Origin: Desulfonatronum sp. SC1
GTDB lineage: Bacteria; Desulfobacterota; Desulfovibrionia; Desulfovibrionales; Desulfonatronaceae
NCBI RefSeq assembly: GCF_003046795.1
Contig: NZ_PZKN01000005.1
Location: 62,001 to 126,000 of the forward strand
Direction of reading: 5' to 3'
Length of the DNA stretch: 64,000 bases
This document shows positions 61,144 to 64,000 of this stretch, piece by piece. The notes below the pieces were generated by a model that saw only the letters and a program-made list of their open reading frames with translations, did no database searches and was not told where the DNA came from. Position numbers and translations under genes: made by a program. Positions within the stretch are counted from its first letter, which is position 1. Every line of letters starts with the position of its first letter.

Positions 61144-62290
61144 ACTCCCCTCCTGGACCATATTTGAGACAGGCGACCCGGGAAACGTCCCCAGGCGTTC
61201 CGGAACAGCCATCGCCGTAACGCATGTGATCGGCAAAGGACGGGCATCCGTCCCGAATAACCATGCCCGCGACGGCGAGATCAAAAGCCTGGCCAACGGG
61301 CAGACTGCCGTAGGCCGGGGCGCAGGCCGCGATGGCCAGGGGCCGTCGTCTTGCAGCCTCCAGAACATGCCGATACCGCACCCCGGTCGCCTTGTGCCCG
61401 TCCGCGCCCAAAAGCAGGAGCGTCCACGGGGAGTCCGCTCCGTTTGGCGGACCATCGAAAAAAATATCGACGTTTCGCTGGGCCTCGCGCCCCATGCCGA
61501 CGTTCACAACATGACCGTATGTTCCCGAACGGCCGGGCTTTGATCGCTCAAGCACGAAAAAGGCCGCTCCCTCGCCCGGGACGGCGGTTTGCCGGTCAAT
61601 ATCCAGGGGCATGACAGCCTGAGAAAATTGCGGCCCGAAGAATCGCGACCAGCAATATCCGCGCACCGGGCAGTGCTCGTCCACGGCCCCGAAAAGCACC
61701 CTGTCCACCCGACCTTCCGTCAGCCACTGCCCGGCCGTGAGCAGGGCCGAGACCGTGGACAGCTCGAATTGACTGGCGGTCAGACAGGGTCCGGTGATCT
61801 TCAGTAAAATGGAGATATGCGCCGCCGCTGCATTATGGACGGAGTTGGAGAAATGGGTCGGCGAAGCGCAGACGTCACCGTCATGAATCACGGAGTCGAG
61901 AAAGGTGAAAGTGGTGGCCGCCGCGCCGTAGCCCGTGGCCACGATGATGCCGGTTCGGTCCAGTGCCCCGGAAACGGCGATTCCGGCGTCTTGCAAGGCC
62001 AGATGCGCTCCCAGCAGAGCCAGGCGCGAGAAACGATCCACGCGGCGCAAGGAGCGCTTGGGAACGAACTCGTCAAGGGCCGCGAGATCGGCCCGTAGCG
62101 CCGGGACGCTTTCCATCCCCTGATTCCCCTGAAACTCAAGCCCGCCAAGCATCGGCATCCGCTCCCCGTCCAGGGTCAGTCGCATATCCCCCAACCCGAC
62201 CCCGAATCCTCCGACAACCCCGATGCCCGCAACGGCGAGAGGGAGGCTCGGGGAATCAAAACATTCCACGTGTAATGTCGTTTCGCGCAT
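61115..62290 (-). CDS. Ketosynthase-like protein lacking the active-site Cys
   Basis: A ~391-residue thiolase-fold beta-ketoacyl-synthase-like protein. Family features include AGIGVVGGFGVG, RVDRFSRLALLGAHLALQDAGI, FSNSVHNAAAAHISILL and GEGAAFFVLER. At the nucleophile position (normally TAC followed by a small residue) it reads GPCLTASQFELST, so the catalytic Cys is missing (Gln/Glu instead). The conserved C-terminal His motifs are unclear too. It resembles chain-length-factor or KS-like partners in type II polyketide and aryl-polyene systems. The start may be ATG 62290 or 62293; the frame is open to 62356. Confidence 0.75.
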   Translation of the reverse strand: MRETTLHVECFDSPSLPLAVAGIGVVGGFGVGLGDMRLTLDGERMPMLGGLEFQGNQGMESVPALRADLAALDEFVPKRSLRRVDRFSRLALLGAHLALQDAGIAVSGALDRTGIIVATGYGAAATTFTFLDSVIHDGDVCASPTHFSNSVHNAAAAHISILLKITGPCLTASQFELSTVSALLTAGQWLTEGRVDRVLFGAVDEHCPVRGYCWSRFFGPQFSQAVMPLDIDRQTAVPGEGAAFFVLERSKPGRSGTYGHVVNVGMGREAQRNVDIFFDGPPNGADSPWTLLLLGADGHKATGVRYRHVLEAARRRPLAIAACAPAYGSLPVGQAFDLAVAGMVIRDGCPSFADHMRYGDGCSGTPGDVSRVACLKYGPGGEYGAIVLAGS

Positions 62291-62515
62291 CATAGCCGCG
62301 AAGTTTAGGCAATGACGGGATTGTGGGCAAGAGATTGCGATTCGGGTTTTTGGCATGTTTCGGCATGGCAGGATTGACGCCGGTCGTCAGGTTGTGGCAC
62401 TCGAAGCGGGGTGAGGACATCGTGGCATCGATGTCGATACGTACCTTCAACAACGCTCCACCCCGTCTCGAAAAGGCTTTCATCTCACCCCCAAAACGAA
62501 CAGGAGGACCATCCC

Positions 62516-63154
62516 ATGACCATGCAGGACCGTGTTTCCGCCAAACGAGTCATTTCAGGCCGTTTGCTCGCTACGATGCTCTTACTATGCTTCGCCCTTG
62601 TTTTGCTCTCCTCCTGTCGCTCCACCGGCTCCTCGGGGCAGACGTCGAGCAGCGTCACTTCGGAAACCCGGTATAACAAGTACAATATTCACGCTCAACA
62701 GAGCAGACAGGACATTAAAGCCAGCTATGCCGGCTATGTCGACTCCGGCGACGGACATTTTTTTATCCCCGCGGGGTCGAAATTGATATTTCCCGGCAAG
62801 GGGCAGCGATGGAGAAACGGTTTCTGGTTCACCGTGGCCGACACCGGACAAAAGGTTTTTTTTGAATTTCACCGAGGCCGGATGGGCATGGGCGAACACG
62901 AGTACATCGAACTGATCACGTCCAGTTCACCCGTCTCTCTGGATCGCTTTTCGGAACAGGACAGGAAAGGGATCAAAGCCGGCAAAGTGTACACCGGCAT
63001 GAGCAAGGACGGTGTTCTCACTGCCCTCGGGTATCCGGCCAAACACAGAACTCCCTCTCTGGAAAGCAATAACTGGATCTATTGGCGCAACCGCTTCATG
63101 ACCATGGGCGTGGTTTTTGACGGCAACGGCCGGGTCGTCTCCATCACGGATTAG
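62516..63154 (+). CDS. SmpA/OmlA-like lipoprotein
   Basis: A 212-residue protein with a signal segment ending in VLLSSC, a lipobox. The C-terminal ~75 residues ([41 protein letters not shown]) resemble the BamE/SmpA/OmlA fold: two helices and a sheet with G-M-x-K-x-x-V. The N-terminal domain (about 40-140) is unique. AGGAGG before ATG 62516 fixes the start. It is divergent from the ketosynthase-like gene and 28 bases ahead of the reductase gene, so it is likely part of the same lipid/polyketide cluster. Confidence 0.75.
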   Translation: MTMQDRVSAKRVISGRLLATMLLLCFALVLLSSCRSTGSSGQTSSSVTSETRYNKYNIHAQQSRQDIKASYAGYVDSGDGHFFIPAGSKLIFPGKGQRWRNGFWFTVADTGQKVFFEFHRGRMGMGEHEYIELITSSSPVSLDRFSEQDRKGIKAGKVYTGMSKDGVLTALGYPAKHRTPSLESNNWIYWRNRFMTMGVVFDGNGRVVSITD

Positions 63155-63182
63155 CCGATATCCGCTCGTTTCCTTATTTATC

Positions 63183-63914
63183 ATGGACACCACCCCCATC
63201 GCCCTGATCACCGGCGCAAGCAAGGGCATCGGCGCGGCCACGGCCCTGATCCTGGCCCGGGACGGATTCGACATCTGGCTGAATTACCGTGGAGATCACC
63301 AGGCGGCGGCGACGGTCAGCGAGGCCGTCGTCGCCCTGGGCCGGGACTGTCGGCTGTTGCCCTTTGACGTGGCCGATTCAAACGCGACCACCGTTGCCCT
63401 GGAACCGCTTCTGGAAGAGGCCACGCCCTTTGCAGTGATCAATAACGCCGGATTTGCCGCGGACACCCTGATGCTGACCATGGATTTCGAGCGGGAGTGG
63501 AAACGGGTCCTGAGCGTGCACCTGGACGGCTTTTTTCTGGTCACCAAGCTGGTTCTGGCCAAAATGTTGCGCAAGCGCCGGGGCCGGGTGGTGAACATCG
63601 TCTCCACGTCCGGGCAGGCCGGAATGGCCGGTCAAGTCAACTATTCCGCGGCCAAGGCCGGACTCATCGGCGCGACCAAGGCCTTGGCCCAGGAAATGGG
63701 CAAGCGCGATATCCTGGTCAATGCCGTGGCCCCGGGCTTCATCCAGACCGACATGACCAATGACCTGCCCTGGGACGCCATCCTGCCGAAAATTCCCCTG
63801 GGCCGAGTCGGTCGGCCCGAGGAAGTCGCCGAAGTCGTCTCTTTCCTCTGTTCCGCCAAGGCCACGTACATCACCGGCCAGACCATCGCGGTCAACGGCG
63901 GGATATACATGTAA
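63183..63914 (+). CDS. 3-oxoacyl-ACP reductase, FabG-type
   Basis: A 243-residue short-chain dehydrogenase. It has the NADPH motif [14 protein letters not shown] ([12 protein letters not shown]), Ser in [10 protein letters not shown], catalytic YSAAKAG and PGFIQTDMT. The C-terminus is the typical [17 protein letters not shown] 63183 is chosen; the reading from 63117 overlaps the lipoprotein gene. It is followed by a ketosynthase start at 63943. This is a dedicated copy for a fatty-acid or polyketide pathway rather than necessarily the housekeeping FabG. Confidence 0.9.
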   Translation: MDTTPIALITGASKGIGAATALILARDGFDIWLNYRGDHQAAATVSEAVVALGRDCRLLPFDVADSNATTVALEPLLEEATPFAVINNAGFAADTLMLTMDFEREWKRVLSVHLDGFFLVTKLVLAKMLRKRRGRVVNIVSTSGQAGMAGQVNYSAAKAGLIGATKALAQEMGKRDILVNAVAPGFIQTDMTNDLPWDAILPKIPLGRVGRPEEVAEVVSFLCSAKATYITGQTIAVNGGIYM

Positions 63915-63942
63915 TCCCGCCCGAACATTCTTCCGGATCAAC

Positions 63943-64000
63943 ATGCATCAAGCAGCCATCACCGGCGTGGGGATCGTCTCTTCCTTGGGTAATGACTCGG
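63943..64000 (+). CDS. Beta-ketoacyl-ACP synthase (partial, N-terminus only)
   Basis: Only the first 19 codons are in the window, reading HQAAITGVGIVSSLGND, the classic FabF/KAS-II start (V-x-G-x-G-x-V-S-x-L-G). It lies 28 bases downstream of the reductase gene. It runs off the end of the window. It is probably the active partner of the Cys-less ketosynthase-like gene on the other strand. Confidence 0.75.
   Translation, partial: MHQAAITGVGIVSSLGNDS

Overview
This is GC-rich, tightly packed chromosomal DNA from a Gram-negative bacterium. I infer a Desulfovibrionales-type member of the Desulfobacterota, perhaps Desulfonatronum-like. The reasons are the PxxKW cysteine-rich protein, the STT3/PglB-type oligosaccharyltransferase, the large PstC/PstA permeases and the gene neighbourhoods. 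No rRNA, tRNA, CRISPR array or intact insertion sequence was seen.

Layout. (1) 0.2-13.8 kb: a long + strand run of housekeeping and envelope genes. It holds an M20 peptidase, mnmG, an Mla-type lipid transport set whose ATPase-position gene is a Walker-less relic, a membrane PilZ protein, a CorC-type protein, lnt, prfB with its programmed +1 frameshift, a diguanylate cyclase, a ParA/FlhG-type ATPase and an HU protein. (2) 14-18.4 kb: dapF, dapA and two exporters. (3) 18.5-26.9 kb: a mixed region with adenine deaminase, a hydrolase, a NamZ-like lipoprotein, a SagB-type nitroreductase, an HDOD-GAF-GGDEF-PilZ protein and a Phd/PIN toxin-antitoxin pair. (4) 27.5-37.4 kb: a glycan locus, partly AT-rich. 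It holds a flippase, a sulfotransferase, three glycosyltransferases, a methyltransferase, a WecA/MraY-type initiating transferase and, convergent to them, an STT3 oligosaccharyltransferase. (5) 37.8-49.2 kb: a type IV pilus minor-pilin/tip cluster (fimT, repeat protein, pilV, pilW, pilX, pilY1, pilE) and a divergently placed major-type pilin gene. Each side is preceded by a cyclic-di-GMP-I (GEMM-I) riboswitch. A decayed STT3 fragment lies between the two pilin genes. (6) 49.4-50.0 kb: a second toxin-antitoxin pair. (7) 50.0-60.5 kb: a complete Pho regulon (pstB, pstA, pstC, pstS, phoR on the - strand; phoB and two phoU on the + strand) with two readable Pho boxes. (8) 60.5-64 kb: a PagL-like deacylase, a ketosynthase-like protein lacking the active-site Cys, a lipoprotein, a FabG-type reductase and the start of a true-looking ketosynthase, possibly the edge of a type II fatty-acid, polyketide or aryl-polyene-like cluster.

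How it fits together. Cyclic-di-GMP runs through the window: one likely active cyclase with an inhibitory site, two PilZ proteins and two riboswitches that bracket the pilus genes. The glycan locus plus oligosaccharyltransferase sits directly beside the pilus genes. The pilins, PilY1 and the repeat protein all carry N-X-S/T sequons, so a c-di-GMP-controlled, possibly sulfated glycoprotein pilus is the main hypothesis from this window. It is inference and needs direct testing.
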